Positions 1 to 8,217 are shown, counted from the stretch's first letter. The stretch: DNA of 64,000 bases from Pontibacter amylolyticus (GCF_014638845.1 NZ_BMFP01000001.1:519337-583336); one strand, 5' to 3'. The notes: generated from the letters alone by a model not told the origin. Numbers and translations are program-made.

Positions 1-285
1 TATGCTTACGTGATGAGCAAGCTCGGGCGCGAACGGGGTTGGTCTCCGATGAACAGGGAACACTACGAAGCGATGCGCGCTCCGAAGGGATCTTTGCTGG
101 TCGGCAGTCCGCAGCAGGTCATCGATAAAATACTGTACGAGCATGAGCTGTTCGGCAATACCCGTTTTCTGTTGCATATCAGCGTGGGTACCCTGCCGCA
201 TGACATCCTGATGCGCGCTATCGAGTTGCTTGGAACGGTGGTGGCACCGGCCGTTAAAAAAGCTGTGGCAAAAGCTTCGTCCTAA
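1..285 (+). CDS. LLM-class flavin-dependent oxidoreductase, C-terminal part
   Basis: The reading frame is open at the left edge of the window, so only the last 94 codons are present. The fragment contains the run [14 protein letters not shown] followed by [10 protein letters not shown] and ends with an alanine/lysine-rich tail. This matches the C-terminal end of bacterial luciferase-like (F420/FMN-dependent) monooxygenases, where the GSPQ-V-dKI segment closes the TIM barrel. These enzymes use reduced flavin to oxidise small organic substrates; the substrate cannot be told from this part. The family is fairly sure, the exact function unknown. Confidence 0.85.
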   Translation, partial: YAYVMSKLGRERGWSPMNREHYEAMRAPKGSLLVGSPQQVIDKILYEHELFGNTRFLLHISVGTLPHDILMRAIELLGTVVAPAVKKAVAKASS

Positions 286-366
286 AGCCGCTTACAATGC
301 TTAGGCTTTCATCCATTTGAAGCAGCCAAGGCAGGCAAGCTGGTCGGTTGACCTGTAAATCCAGAC

Positions 367-1329
367 CTATACCTGCCTGGTTTCGGGGAGAACCGGGGTG
401 TCTTTTATTTCGTAGGGCTTCCCGATCAGCCTCACTTCATAAGGCGTGCTGACGCCCTTCAGATTCAGGTAATTACAACCCACGGAATACGGCGGATTCT
501 TAAGTAAGCGGTAGGCAACAGCTGAGATCACGAAACTGTTGTTCAGCTCTTTGGTGGCGGCCTGTAGCCGGGCGGCAATGTTCACCGGAAAGCCCATCAC
601 CGTCAGGTTATGGCTCAGGCCTATACCTACGTTACCCACCACCACCTTCCCTACGTGCACGCCTATACCTACTTCAAAGGTATGGTTAAAGTAAGGCCGC
701 ATGTAGGTATTGTTAAAGATCCGCAGGTCGGACAGTATCTTTAACCCGGCCAGCACGGCCGAGTTGGCGGCTTGCTTTATTCTACTGTTCAGCCCAAAGA
801 CGGCATATAGGCCATCACCTGCTGTGTCGATTATCTCCCCATCGTACTGGGTGATGGCATTTTTGAAAAGCGCGAAGATCCTGCGCATGATGTGGATGAC
901 ATCGAAGGGCAGGCTCCTTTCGACAAAAGGCGTAAAGTCACGGATATCGATAAAGAAGAGCGCCAGCTTACGGCTCTCCCCCATCACGGTGGTAAAGCTG
1001 TCTTCCGTGTCATCAACAAAAATAAAACGGTCAATTTCATCCCGGATCAGCCGCTGCACGGCTACCCCTTCCCCGTTTACCCGGGACTGGCAGGCGAGCC
1101 GCACATTGTCCGGAAACTTCTTCACTTTCTTAATCGCCTGCTCCAATACGGTGGGCGGCGTCAGCTTTTCCTGCCCCTCCAGTACCAGCACGCGGCAAGT
1201 GGTGCATTGCCCTTTTCCACCGCAGGCGTGGTAGTGCGGAATACCGGCAGCCAGAGAAGCCTGCAGAATCGTCTGCCGCTCCTCTACCGGTACTGCTTTC
1301 TCGCCTTTGAAATTTACATGATGGGTCAT
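367..1329 (-). CDS. [2Fe-2S] ferredoxin domain fused to class III adenylate/guanylate cyclase
   Basis: The protein has 320 residues. Residues 1-95 form a plant-type ferredoxin domain with cluster cysteines C36, C42, C45 and C80 (HACGGKGQCTTC and RLAC). Residues about 115-300 form a class III nucleotide cyclase domain with the two metal aspartates D128 (FFIDIRDFT) and D172 (DTAGDGL) and the transition-state Asn/Arg in GFPVNIAARLQ. D168 sits where many cyclases carry the substrate-base lysine, so nucleotide choice is open. Fusion of a redox cluster to a cyclase suggests a cytosolic enzyme whose cyclic-nucleotide output responds to redox state; that is inference. It is the last gene of a five-gene operon beginning with yceI, 23 bp after the acetyltransferase gene. 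Its stop codon TAG lies inside a copy of the window-wide octamer. Confidence 0.88.
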   Translation of the reverse strand: MTHHVNFKGEKAVPVEERQTILQASLAAGIPHYHACGGKGQCTTCRVLVLEGQEKLTPPTVLEQAIKKVKKFPDNVRLACQSRVNGEGVAVQRLIRDEIDRFIFVDDTEDSFTTVMGESRKLALFFIDIRDFTPFVERSLPFDVIHIMRRIFALFKNAITQYDGEIIDTAGDGLYAVFGLNSRIKQAANSAVLAGLKILSDLRIFNNTYMRPYFNHTFEVGIGVHVGKVVVGNVGIGLSHNLTVMGFPVNIAARLQAATKELNNSFVISAVAYRLLKNPPYSVGCNYLNLKGVSTPYEVRLIGKPYEIKDTPVLPETRQV

Positions 1330-1352
1330 GGGGGCTTTTCGTTGATTATATT

Positions 1353-1649
1353 TTACTCGCTTTTAGCCGACTCCTTACGCACCAGGTACTGGTATTCCGG
1401 GTGCTTTTTAAGGTATGAGCGCATATAGGGGCACAGCGGCACCAGCTCCAGTTTGTTAGCTGCCATATGCTCCAGTGCATACCTGGTCATGGCGCCGGCT
1501 ATACCTCTGCCTTCCAGTGCTTTTGGCACCTCGGTATGCAGCACGGTCATCACGCCGGGCTTCAGTTTATACTCGATGATGGCGGTATGGCCTTCCAGGG
1601 TTGTCTCGAACCTGTTTTCGGCCGGATTATCTTTTACTTCTATCTCCAT
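1353..1649 (-). CDS. small GNAT-like N-acetyltransferase (COG2388 type)
   Basis: This 98-residue protein contains the compact acetyl-CoA binding signature EGRGIAGAMTRYALE (V-x-R-G-x-G-x-A) followed by a conserved LVPLCPYMRSYLKKHPEY end. That C-P-Y-x-x-x-Y-[LI]-x-x-[HN]-P-E-[YF] tail is typical of the short COG2388 (YidJ/Gtl-like) acetyltransferases. The substrate is unknown. It sits between the cupin and the ferredoxin-cyclase genes in one operon with gaps of 39 and 23 bp. Confidence 0.85.
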   Translation of the reverse strand: MEIEVKDNPAENRFETTLEGHTAIIEYKLKPGVMTVLHTEVPKALEGRGIAGAMTRYALEHMAANKLELVPLCPYMRSYLKKHPEYQYLVRKESAKSE

Positions 1650-1688
1650 GATACTAATTCTTCGTTTTGCTCTTATAAAGGATGGTGG

Positions 1689-2054
1689 CTATACCTTAGC
1701 CAGCGTGATGAAAATAGAGCTCCGGACGGCCTGCTCCAGGTTACGGGTTTTGTGGCCCTTCCCGGTTGTGTCCTCCAGCAGCAGGACTTCCCCTTGCCTG
1801 AAGGTGCGTTTGTCACCCAGTGAGGTCTCTATCTCTATACCTACATCCAGCACGACAAGGTACTGCCGGGCCGGTGCCGTGTGAAAATCGTAATCATAAG
1901 TAGACGGCACTTTCCGGAAAATGACACTCTCCGCTACCTCCGGCTCCGACAGGAAACCGATCTCCCCTTCCGGATTCAGTGGTCTGGTAATATCCTCAAA
2001 CCTGCTGTCGCCGTTTTCGTCAGCGTATACCCTGGTTATTGCAAAATTCTCCAT
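1689..2054 (-). CDS. cupin-domain protein
   Basis: The 121 residues have no signal peptide and read as one small beta barrel: DFHTAPARQYLVVLDVGIEI, then GDKRTFRQGEVLLLEDTTGKGHKTRN. The H-x5-Q-Y and G-x5-G-x3-L-x-D-x-x-G-x-x-H spacing is that of a single-domain cupin, with His residues placed to bind a metal. Such proteins are often dioxygenases or sensors; no substrate can be assigned. It lies between the VOC dioxygenase and the acetyltransferase in the operon. The stop codon TAG is the end of an AGGTATAG octamer (last codons GCT AAG GTA TAG). Confidence 0.8.
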   Translation of the reverse strand: MENFAITRVYADENGDSRFEDITRPLNPEGEIGFLSEPEVAESVIFRKVPSTYDYDFHTAPARQYLVVLDVGIEIETSLGDKRTFRQGEVLLLEDTTGKGHKTRNLEQAVRSSIFITLAKV

Positions 2055-2101
2055 AGCTACTCTCTTCTTTTATACTTACACTTTGCTTGCTTTTACCCAG
2101 C

Positions 2102-3037
2102 TTAGTCAATCTTAGGCAGGGCTGCTTCTATCTCCGCTCTGCGCGACTCGTAACGTGGGGGCAGCAGCAAACCGGTTCCCAGTTCTTCCCACGGCTCGTC
2201 GATGCCAAATCCGGGGTTGTCGGTGGCGATCTCGAACAGGATGCCGTTCGGTTCGCGGAAGTAGAGTGAGTAAAAATAGTTGCGGTCTATCTTCTGGGTG
2301 ATGTTGTAGCCCAGGTCGGCAATCTTTTTCTGAAAATGCATCAGCACCTCCTCGTTCTTCACCCGGAAAGCGATGTGGTGGTTGGTGCCGGCACCGCCCA
2401 GACCGCGCGGCTCGTGGGGCAGTTCCACCAGGTCGATGATGTTGGCCGTGTCCACCGCGTCGGTAACGTAGCGGTAGCGGTTCACGCTTTGCTCCTGCAA
2501 GGTATAGCCGAAGATATCGGTCAGCACCTGCGCTGTTTTCTCCTTGTCCTGCACCGTCAGCGTCACGCCATGAAAGCCCCTGGTCGCGGCGGCAGCTTTC
2601 ACTTCGTCGGTTTCCCAGGGCGTTCGGTTATCCTGAGTTTTGGGGATCACCAGTTCCAGTTTCAGACCATCCGGATCCAGAAATGTGAGGTACTTCTCAC
2701 CGAACTTTTCGGAGGGTTTGTTGTAAGTGACGTAGTGCTTTTCGAAGCGGTCGATCCAGAAATCGAAGCTGCCTTCTGGCACCGCGTAGGCAATGTTGGT
2801 GGCCATGCCGGTGCCGGCGCTTCCCTTGCGGGCTCCCTCGTGCGGAAAGAAAGTCAGGATAGTGCCTGCGCTGCCTTTTTCATCCCCGAAATAAAAGTGG
2901 TAGGTACCCGGATCGTCGAAGTTGACGGTCTTTTTGAGCAGGCGCAGGCCCAGTACTTTGGTATAAAAATCAAGATTTTGTTTGGCCATACCCGCGATCG
3001 CTGTGATGTGGTGCAGGCCTGCTATTCTATTTTCCAT
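2102..3037 (-). CDS. ring-cleaving (hydroquinone-type) VOC dioxygenase
   Basis: The protein has 311 residues and two vicinal-oxygen-chelate halves. It starts with the diagnostic GLHHITAIAG and carries KKTVNFDDPGTYHFYFGD near residue 40, then a second half beginning RGFHGVTLTV and ending NGILFEIATDNPGFG. This is the signature of the MhqA/MhqE/MhqO-like family, which opens hydroquinone or catechol rings with a ferrous ion held by two His and one Glu. A paralogue is encoded 1 kb upstream at 4080-5057. It lies in an operon after yceI (gap 78 bp). The family is firm; the natural substrate is inferred. Confidence 0.92.
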   Translation of the reverse strand: MENRIAGLHHITAIAGMAKQNLDFYTKVLGLRLLKKTVNFDDPGTYHFYFGDEKGSAGTILTFFPHEGARKGSAGTGMATNIAYAVPEGSFDFWIDRFEKHYVTYNKPSEKFGEKYLTFLDPDGLKLELVIPKTQDNRTPWETDEVKAAAATRGFHGVTLTVQDKEKTAQVLTDIFGYTLQEQSVNRYRYVTDAVDTANIIDLVELPHEPRGLGGAGTNHHIAFRVKNEEVLMHFQKKIADLGYNITQKIDRNYFYSLYFREPNGILFEIATDNPGFGIDEPWEELGTGLLLPPRYESRRAEIEAALPKID

Positions 3038-3115
3038 GATCTTAGTTTTCTATGCCATCTACCTGGTAATCAGGTATACGGCTGTTTCCTATATTGAATT
3101 ATCTGCCAGTCCGGT

Positions 3116-3655
3116 TTACACCGTCTGCTTCACCAACTGCACTTCTGCGTGCAGTCTGATCTCGTCACTCACCACCACGCTGCCCGCTTCGGTCACAGCG
3201 TTCCAGGTGAGGCCAAATTCCTTGCGGCTGATCTTTCCGTCTACCGTAAAGCCGGCTTTTGTCTGTCCGTACGGGTCGACGACAATACCGCCAAGTTCCA
3301 CCTTTACGGTCACTGGTTGGGTGACATCGCGTATGCTCAACTCGCCATGCAGTTTGTAGTCACTGCCTCCTACATGCTCATAACTGTTAGCCACAAAGCG
3401 GATTTCGTTGTGCTTCTCCACGTCAAAAAAGTCCGGCGATTTCAGGTGTGTGTCGCGTTGCTCGTTGTTGGTGCTGATCGAATTGACATCGGCCGTAAAA
3501 ACAACACGCTCCACGTTCATGAAAGCCTCATCCGGTGTAAGCGCCTCTATGTTAAAGTTTCTGAAATAACCTGTCACGGTCGTGATCATCAGGTGCTTTA
3601 CCTTGAACTGTACTTCGCTGTGTATCGGGTCAACTACCCATTTTGTATTAGCCAT
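3116..3655 (-). CDS. YceI-family protein, cytoplasmic form
   Basis: This 179-residue protein begins with the YceI opening WVVDPIHSEVQFKVKHLMI and continues through the expected HLKSPDFFDVEKHNEIRF and DYKLHGELSIRDVTQPVTV blocks, ending with SDEIRLHAEVQLVK. YceI proteins are lipocalin-like barrels that bind polyisoprenoid or quinone-like amphiphiles. There is no signal peptide, unlike the paralogue at 8218-8790. It is the first gene of the operon that runs to position 367. A TACATTTG promoter box and two dyads lie 64-92 bp upstream. Confidence 0.93.
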   Translation of the reverse strand: MANTKWVVDPIHSEVQFKVKHLMITTVTGYFRNFNIEALTPDEAFMNVERVVFTADVNSISTNNEQRDTHLKSPDFFDVEKHNEIRFVANSYEHVGGSDYKLHGELSIRDVTQPVTVKVELGGIVVDPYGQTKAGFTVDGKISRKEFGLTWNAVTEAGSVVVSDEIRLHAEVQLVKQTV

Positions 3656-3718
3656 GATGCTATCTTTATTTTAATTTTTACTTCTGAAAAGCGGTTATGT
3701 TTGAATGAAACCATAATA

Positions 3719-3747
3719 CAAATGTAGATACATTTATTGTATATACA
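3719..3747 (-). promoter_or_regulatory. promoter box with two tandem dyads ahead of the YceI operon
   Basis: On the minus strand TACATTTG (3719-3726) fits the Bacteroidota -7 consensus TAnnTTTG. Overlapping it are two inverted repeats: AATGTA-GA-TACATT (3721-3734) and TGTATATACA (3738-3747). Their centres are 15 bp apart. Two adjacent dyads over a promoter suggest an operator for a dimeric repressor; which regulator binds is unknown. Confidence 0.5.
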
Positions 3748-4079
3748 TTAATTATTGATAAAAAGTTTTGGTTTCCTGAATCAAACAGTGATTACGTAGC
3801 CCTTTCTGTGTCCTGTAGCATGTACCACGCTTCAGCACTTTCAGGGAATTTATCAGTTAAGGTATAGCTGGCGTAACCGCAGGCTTGTTGGGTGGCATTG
3901 GAATGTGTGGCCTCAAAAGTATGAAGGGAAAAGTGCGTTAAGGAAAACCAAACGCAGGTAGAGGTGCCCGGCAAGCTATTTAGAACACTTAGGATTGGCT
4001 GAAAAACCTTGCTCCGGCAGATAAGTCTATACTTCAGCCAAGTAACTTCTTCTCAGCTATACCTGCTATCCGAACGGCT
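3748..4079. other. intergenic region without a supported gene
   Basis: No protein-like frame is supported here. The longest frame (minus strand, 3792-3974) has a composition unlike neighbouring proteins. Two octamer copies (AGGTATAG at 3860 and CTATACCT at 4057) are the only recognisable elements, the second just after the stop of the downstream minus-strand dioxygenase gene. Confidence 0.6.
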
Positions 4080-5057
4080 TTACTCTTTGGTAAACTCCTT
4101 CGTACTCCGCACGGTGTCAATCGGCCGGACCATTTTTTCGATGGCTTCGCGCTTCGGCTCCAGGAAGGGAGGCAGGGATAGTTTCTCGCCCAGCGTTTCA
4201 TAGGGTTCGTCTCCCATAAATCCAGGACCATCCGTAGCCAGCTCAAATAAAATTCCGGGTGCAACGCGTGTGTACAGCGACTCGAAAAAGTGACGATTGA
4301 CGTAGCCGGAAGTCGCGAGTCCGATCCTGTTCATGCGCTCAATCCATTCTTCCAGCGCGGCACGGTCTTCTACCCGGAACGCTACGTGGTGCACCGTGCC
4401 AAAGCCCTGCTGCGCCATCGGGAGACTCCCGTTCTTTTCGACGATAACGGAAGCGCCGTTTCCACCCTCCCCCACTTCAAACAAATGAAAGGCTCCTTCC
4501 TGGGCAGTCTCTTTAAACAAAAGCACTTTCTCCAGCACTTCTTTAAAATAGTCGAAGTCTCCGATCCGGATAAAGACCGGACCCAAGCCCGTGATGGCAT
4601 GCTCCAGCGGAACGGGGCCTTTTTGCCAGGGTGTGCCCGAGGCTATACCTCTATTTGTTTCGTCAGAAATTAACTGGTATTGCTGATCGTCAAAATCAAC
4701 GAAGGGAAGCGTTTTCTTGCCAAACTGCGTTTTGACACCTTCATGCTTTACTTTCAGGCGGTCAAATCGTTTTTGCCAATACGCCAGGGCTGCATCGCCG
4801 GGCACTCTGAAAGAGGTCCTGGCGATCTCGTTTGTGCCGTGCCTGCCTTTTGGAATGCCGGGGAAGTCAAAGAAAGTCATATCCGTCCCGGCACTGCCCT
4901 TATCGTCGGCGAAGAACAAATGGTAGGTTTGAATATCGTCCTGGTTGACCGTTTTTTTCACCAGCCGCATCCCCAGCACGTTCGTGAAAAAGTCATAGAT
5001 CTTTTCTGCGCTGCTCGTAATAGCCGTTACATGGTGCACCCCTTTTAGTTCGTTCAT
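4080..5057 (-). CDS. second ring-cleaving VOC dioxygenase
   Basis: The protein has 325 residues, opening with KGVHHVTAITSSAEKIYDFF and KKTVNQDDIQTYHLFFADD, with a second VOC half around HAITGLGPVFIRIGDF and the closing GILFELATDGPGFMGDEPYE. It is a paralogue of the gene at 2102-3037 and belongs to the same MhqO/MhqE-like group. It is transcribed alone on the minus strand; an inverted pair of octamers lies 46-83 bp upstream of its start. A role in degrading quinone or catechol compounds is inferred from family and neighbourhood. Confidence 0.92.
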   Translation of the reverse strand: MNELKGVHHVTAITSSAEKIYDFFTNVLGMRLVKKTVNQDDIQTYHLFFADDKGSAGTDMTFFDFPGIPKGRHGTNEIARTSFRVPGDAALAYWQKRFDRLKVKHEGVKTQFGKKTLPFVDFDDQQYQLISDETNRGIASGTPWQKGPVPLEHAITGLGPVFIRIGDFDYFKEVLEKVLLFKETAQEGAFHLFEVGEGGNGASVIVEKNGSLPMAQQGFGTVHHVAFRVEDRAALEEWIERMNRIGLATSGYVNRHFFESLYTRVAPGILFELATDGPGFMGDEPYETLGEKLSLPPFLEPKREAIEKMVRPIDTVRSTKEFTKE

Positions 5058-5102
5058 CCTGTTTGCCCTCGATTGATCCTGTTAACAGTATACGCTTTAC
5101 CC

Positions 5103-5140
5103 CTATACCTATACGTTGATAACCAATGGAGAAGGTATAG
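5103..5140. repeat. inverted pair of the octamer
   Basis: CTATACCT (5103-5110) and AGGTATAG (5133-5140) face each other across 22 bases and can form a hairpin. They lie in the divergent spacer between the VOC dioxygenase gene and the FMN reductase gene, so either transcript could carry the structure. Confidence 0.6.
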
Positions 5141-5361
5141 CAATTATGATAGGCAGGGCACCCCATCTATGCACGCACCGGTTCCGCAAATGCGAATTGT
5201 CAGAGGGAAACCCACCGCCTGCCTCCTGATAACTTTTTATTGCGTTCTCGTTTAACAAATGAAGCGAGAGGCACCGCCACTGCAGGTGAAAATGCCGGAC
5301 TCGCGTGAAAAGACAAGACAGACAGGCGATGCCTGCAAGAACTTATAAGAAAGGATAGCAA

Positions 5362-6021
5362 ATGGAAGAGCAACAGAATAAAGGTCGTGAGCATACCAGT
5401 TTCCTGGTTTTTTCAGCCTCGCTCAGGAGCGGATCGCTCAATACCAAACTGGCAAAGCTGGCCGTGAAAGTCATTGAGAAACATGGCGGCACAGTAGACT
5501 TTGCTGATATGGCGGAGTTCGACTGCCCCACCTTCAATCAGGATCTGGAAGTGGACGGCTATCATCCGGATGGGGCCAAAGCGTTTCGGGAACGTATTCT
5601 GGCTAACGACGCCATGATCGTTTCGTCACCCGAGTACAACGGTTCCATGCCCGGCTACCTTAAAAATGTGATCGACTGGACTTCCCGTTTCCGTCCGCAA
5701 CCCTTCCACCAGCACCACGCCCTGCTGATGTCCGCTTCCCCCTCTATGGCGGGCGGTAACCGCGGGCTCTGGGCACTGCGCGTCCCCTTTGAGCACCTAG
5801 GCACCAGGGTATACCCGGATATGTTTTCGCTGGCCACTGCCCACGAGGCCTTTCATGAAGATGGCAGCCTGAAAGATAAAACGCTGGCCAAACGGTTTGA
5901 GGACAACCTGGTTGCGTTCATGAACCTGGTGGAGGCGTCCAAGCATTATCCGTGCATCAAAAAGGCCTGGGTGGAGTTTCTGGGAGAAAAACCAGCGAAG
6001 GAAACAGAGCGGGTGGAATAG
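5362..6021 (+). CDS. NADPH-dependent FMN reductase (quinone/azo reductase type)
   Basis: The 219-residue flavodoxin-like protein shows the FMN phosphate loop SASLRSGSLNTKLAKLA near residue 15 and the isoalloxazine-contact motif SPEYNGSMPGYLKNVIDW around residue 93. The family (PF03358) reduces FMN, quinones or azo compounds with NADPH in the cytoplasm. It is divergent from the second VOC dioxygenase gene. A damaged copy of its last about 35 codons lies 600 bp downstream (6621-6727). The start ATG is preceded by an AAGGA-like ribosome site. Confidence 0.92.
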   Translation: MEEQQNKGREHTSFLVFSASLRSGSLNTKLAKLAVKVIEKHGGTVDFADMAEFDCPTFNQDLEVDGYHPDGAKAFRERILANDAMIVSSPEYNGSMPGYLKNVIDWTSRFRPQPFHQHHALLMSASPSMAGGNRGLWALRVPFEHLGTRVYPDMFSLATAHEAFHEDGSLKDKTLAKRFEDNLVAFMNLVEASKHYPCIKKAWVEFLGEKPAKETERVE

Positions 6022-6078
6022 GCAGGTGTCCTAAGTTACAGGTTCTGACCCGCGCGCAGTTAACATTTCGAAACTCTC

Positions 6079-6483
6079 TTAATCAGTGGTGCCGGCAAGT
6101 TGGTCCAGTATGTTCTCACCCAAGGCAATGTCGGCAACTTTTATACTTCCCTTCCCTATCTGCTTCCACACGCCGCTTACCTGCAGCACGGCTATCCTAT
6201 CTGTGGGGGAGACTTCGGCAACATAGGAGACATTGGATTCAAGTAACTTGGTGGCAACAGTCTCGTGCATTGCTTTCACGGAAACAGGATGCGTGAGCAT
6301 GTTACGGAAGTCGGCCAGCAAGGTAAAGCCCGGTGATGCTATACCTATCACTTTATTCCAGTCATTCAAATAATTCGGCACCACCTCCGGAGACTTCCAG
6401 TAGTTATTGATCCTCATGTAAATACGGTTCTTTTGAGGTTCGTAGGCTATCTCGTAAAATTGGTTATCAGATACAGTAATCAT
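6079..6483 (-). CDS. conserved hypothetical protein, STAS-like
   Basis: The family is not recognised with confidence. The 134 residues have alternating strands and helices (YEIAYEPQKNRIYMRI, then LADFRNML) and a late SPTDRIAVLQVSG segment, with no signal peptide or membrane segment; the layout resembles small STAS/SpoIIAA-like proteins of Bacteroidota. The ATG at 6483 was preferred over a GTG at 6510 because a TATCTTTG promoter box overlaps the GTG. It lies convergent with the FMN reductase gene and splits that gene from its duplicated tail. Confidence 0.7.
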   Translation of the reverse strand: MITVSDNQFYEIAYEPQKNRIYMRINNYWKSPEVVPNYLNDWNKVIGIASPGFTLLADFRNMLTHPVSVKAMHETVATKLLESNVSYVAEVSPTDRIAVLQVSGVWKQIGKGSIKVADIALGENILDQLAGTTD

Positions 6484-6509
6484 CCCGCTAATTATAAGTA
6501 ATCGTGGCA

Positions 6510-6517
6510 CAAAGATA
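6510..6517 (-). promoter_or_regulatory. TATCTTTG -7 promoter box
   Basis: On the minus strand this matches TAnnTTTG exactly. It sits 26 bases upstream of the ATG at 6483, which gives a leader of about 20 bases. A clear -33 TTG at the usual spacing was not found. Confidence 0.5.
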
Positions 6518-6620
6518 AGAAAACAACAAATGCTTTCTATGTAAGTTTAGCACCGCCTGTTCTAAGATCAGGGATCCAACCAGGTAAGTCATTTCCTGCG
6601 AGACTGGCTGCAAGAGCCAA

Positions 6621-6727
6621 TTGTTCGTAAAGTTAAAGCAAGCGTCCAGGCATTCTACGGGCATTAAGAGGGAATGGCTGGTGTTTCCGGGAGAGAAGCC
6701 GGCAAAGGGAGCAGAAAGGGTGGAATA
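6621..6727 (+). pseudogene. remnant of a duplicated FMN reductase 3' end
   Basis: The translated stretch FVKLKQASRHSTGIKREW then GEKPAKGAERVE lines up without gaps with the C-terminus of the reductase at 5362-6021 (FMNLVEASKHYPCIKKAW then GEKPAKETERVE). The two DNA stretches are clearly similar as well. There is no equivalent of the upstream 180 codons, and the original TAG stop has become part of an open frame. It is a partial duplicate left between the STAS-like gene and the Crp-type regulator, not a working gene. Confidence 0.75.
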
Positions 6728-6817
6728 TAATTGTAAATTTGCACAGGTGGCCCGATCTTTAACAAACAGCAGGAACGGAAATCTCCCCTACCGAAAACCA
6801 ACCAGAACAGCGTTGTG

Positions 6818-7396
6818 ATGTACAGCTTATTCTTTCAGAACCTAAACAGTAAAGTCCAGCTAACGGAAGAGGAACAGGAGCAGATCAAAACCTACCTTAC
6901 CCTGAAGAAGCTCCGAAAAAAGCAATACCTGCTGCAGGAAGGCGATGTGTGCAAAATGATCGCCTTTGTTGAGAAGGGTGCCCTGCGCGCCTACTCTGTA
7001 GACGAGAACAGCAACGAGCACATCATTCAGTTTGGCCTGGAAGGCTGGACGATCTCGGATCTGTACAGCTTCCTGACGGGCGAGCCCGCCACTTACAACA
7101 TCGATGCCATCGAAGACTCGGAGCTGGTGATCATCAGCAAGTCGGCCCACGAGGAGCTGCTGCAGACAATGCCCAAGTACGAAACCTTTACCCGACTCAA
7201 CATCACGGGTGCCTACCTGGCCATGCAGCGCCGCCTGACTTCCATCATCAGTTCCTCGGTGGAAGAGCGCTACCAGGAATTCATCGCCCTCTACCCGCAC
7301 ATTGCCCAGCGTGTTCCCCAGCATATGATCGCCTCCTACATGGGCCTCACCCCCGAGACCCTGAGCCGCATCCGGAAACGCATCTCCTCCAAGTAA
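6818..7396 (+). CDS. Crp/Fnr-family transcriptional regulator
   Basis: The 192-residue protein has an N-terminal cyclic-nucleotide-binding-type jelly roll (KKQYLLQEGDVCKMIAFVEKG near residue 35, then IIQFGLEGWTISDLYSFLTG) and a short C-terminal helix-turn-helix (QHMIASYMGLTPETLSRIRK). It has no Fnr-type cysteines. Such Bacteroidota regulators are often next to the genes they control; here the redox and YceI/DoxX genes follow on the same strand. A GTG directly precedes the chosen ATG and could also be the start. The ferredoxin-cyclase at 367-1329 could in principle supply a cyclic-nucleotide ligand, but nothing shows this. Confidence 0.9.
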   Translation: MYSLFFQNLNSKVQLTEEEQEQIKTYLTLKKLRKKQYLLQEGDVCKMIAFVEKGALRAYSVDENSNEHIIQFGLEGWTISDLYSFLTGEPATYNIDAIEDSELVIISKSAHEELLQTMPKYETFTRLNITGAYLAMQRRLTSIISSSVEERYQEFIALYPHIAQRVPQHMIASYMGLTPETLSRIRKRISSK

Positions 7397-7480
7397 GATT
7401 CTACCTTTTCCTCAAAAGCATTGATCCAAATCAATGATCTTTCTTGATTGGGCTCAATGCAGTGAGGCCTGCTATGGCCG

Positions 7481-7488
7481 TACCTTTG
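7481..7488 (+). promoter_or_regulatory. TACCTTTG -7 promoter box
   Basis: This is an exact TAnnTTTG match, 20 bases upstream of the ATG at 7509. It supports that ATG over an upstream frame opening at 7434, because the box lies within the longer version. Confidence 0.5.
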
Positions 7489-7508
7489 TATTGTTCAAAA
7501 TTACCGAT

Positions 7509-8168
7509 ATGAAGACAATGCAAACCATAGCAATTATAGGCGCTTCCGGCAACATGGGAGCCGCTATAGCCAGGAGCCTGTCGAAGGGTAACTACCGACT
7601 ACTGCTTTGCGCCAACGATCTGGACAAAGTGCAGGCGGTAGCTGAAGATATTAAAACCAGCAACCCAAGTGCCGAAGTAGAGGCATCGGACTGCTCCAGG
7701 GACGCTTCCTGGGAGGCGGATATCATCATCGCGGCTATCCCCTACTCCGCTGAAAAAGAAGTAGCCGAAAAGATCCGGGAAGTAGCCAACCAGAAGATCG
7801 TCATCAGCATTGCCAACCCGCTAAACGATTTTTTCAATGATCTGGTAACAGCGCCGGATTCCAGTGCGGCAGAAGAACTGCAGAAGCTGCTGCCCAATTC
7901 CAAGGTAGTGAAGGCTTTCAATACCACCTTCGCCGCCAACTTCGCCACACCCGTGATCGACGGGAAACAAGTAGACGCTTTTATCGCCGGCAACGACCTC
8001 GAAGCATTGCAAACAGTTTCTGAACTGGTGGAAACGGCCGGTTTCAATCCTCTTGTGGCCGGTGACCTGTCCGTAAGCGGAACCCTGGAGCGGATGCAGT
8101 TGCTGCTTATTAAGCTAAATATGAAATACGACTACAACTGGCTGGCAGGCTGGAAAATACTGCACTAA
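7509..8168 (+). CDS. NADP-binding F420-reductase-like oxidoreductase
   Basis: The 219-residue protein starts with the Rossmann motif IAIIGASGNMGAAIARSL, then shows ADIIIAAIPYSAEKEVAEKI and KVVKAFNTTFAANF. This arrangement (GxxGxxG, AVPy, KAFNTT) is that of the NADPH-dependent F420 reductase / NAD-binding domain 2 family. F420 itself is not expected in this phylum, so it probably reduces another acceptor. It is followed by yceI after 49 bp and belongs to the plus-strand redox series. Confidence 0.85.
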   Translation: MKTMQTIAIIGASGNMGAAIARSLSKGNYRLLLCANDLDKVQAVAEDIKTSNPSAEVEASDCSRDASWEADIIIAAIPYSAEKEVAEKIREVANQKIVISIANPLNDFFNDLVTAPDSSAAEELQKLLPNSKVVKAFNTTFAANFATPVIDGKQVDAFIAGNDLEALQTVSELVETAGFNPLVAGDLSVSGTLERMQLLLIKLNMKYDYNWLAGWKILH

Positions 8169-8217
8169 TAAACGAATCACAATAACTTATATAAACACAA
8201 TTTAAATCACAAATTTT

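Noticed and set aside
710..1428. Long plus-strand frames opposite the ferredoxin-cyclase gene
   Set aside because: They are antisense shadows of a gene whose family motifs are unambiguous.
3792..3974. Minus-strand frame of 60 codons in the spacer after the second dioxygenase
   Set aside because: Composition is unlike a protein, no ribosome site or relatives are apparent, and two octamers fall in or beside it.
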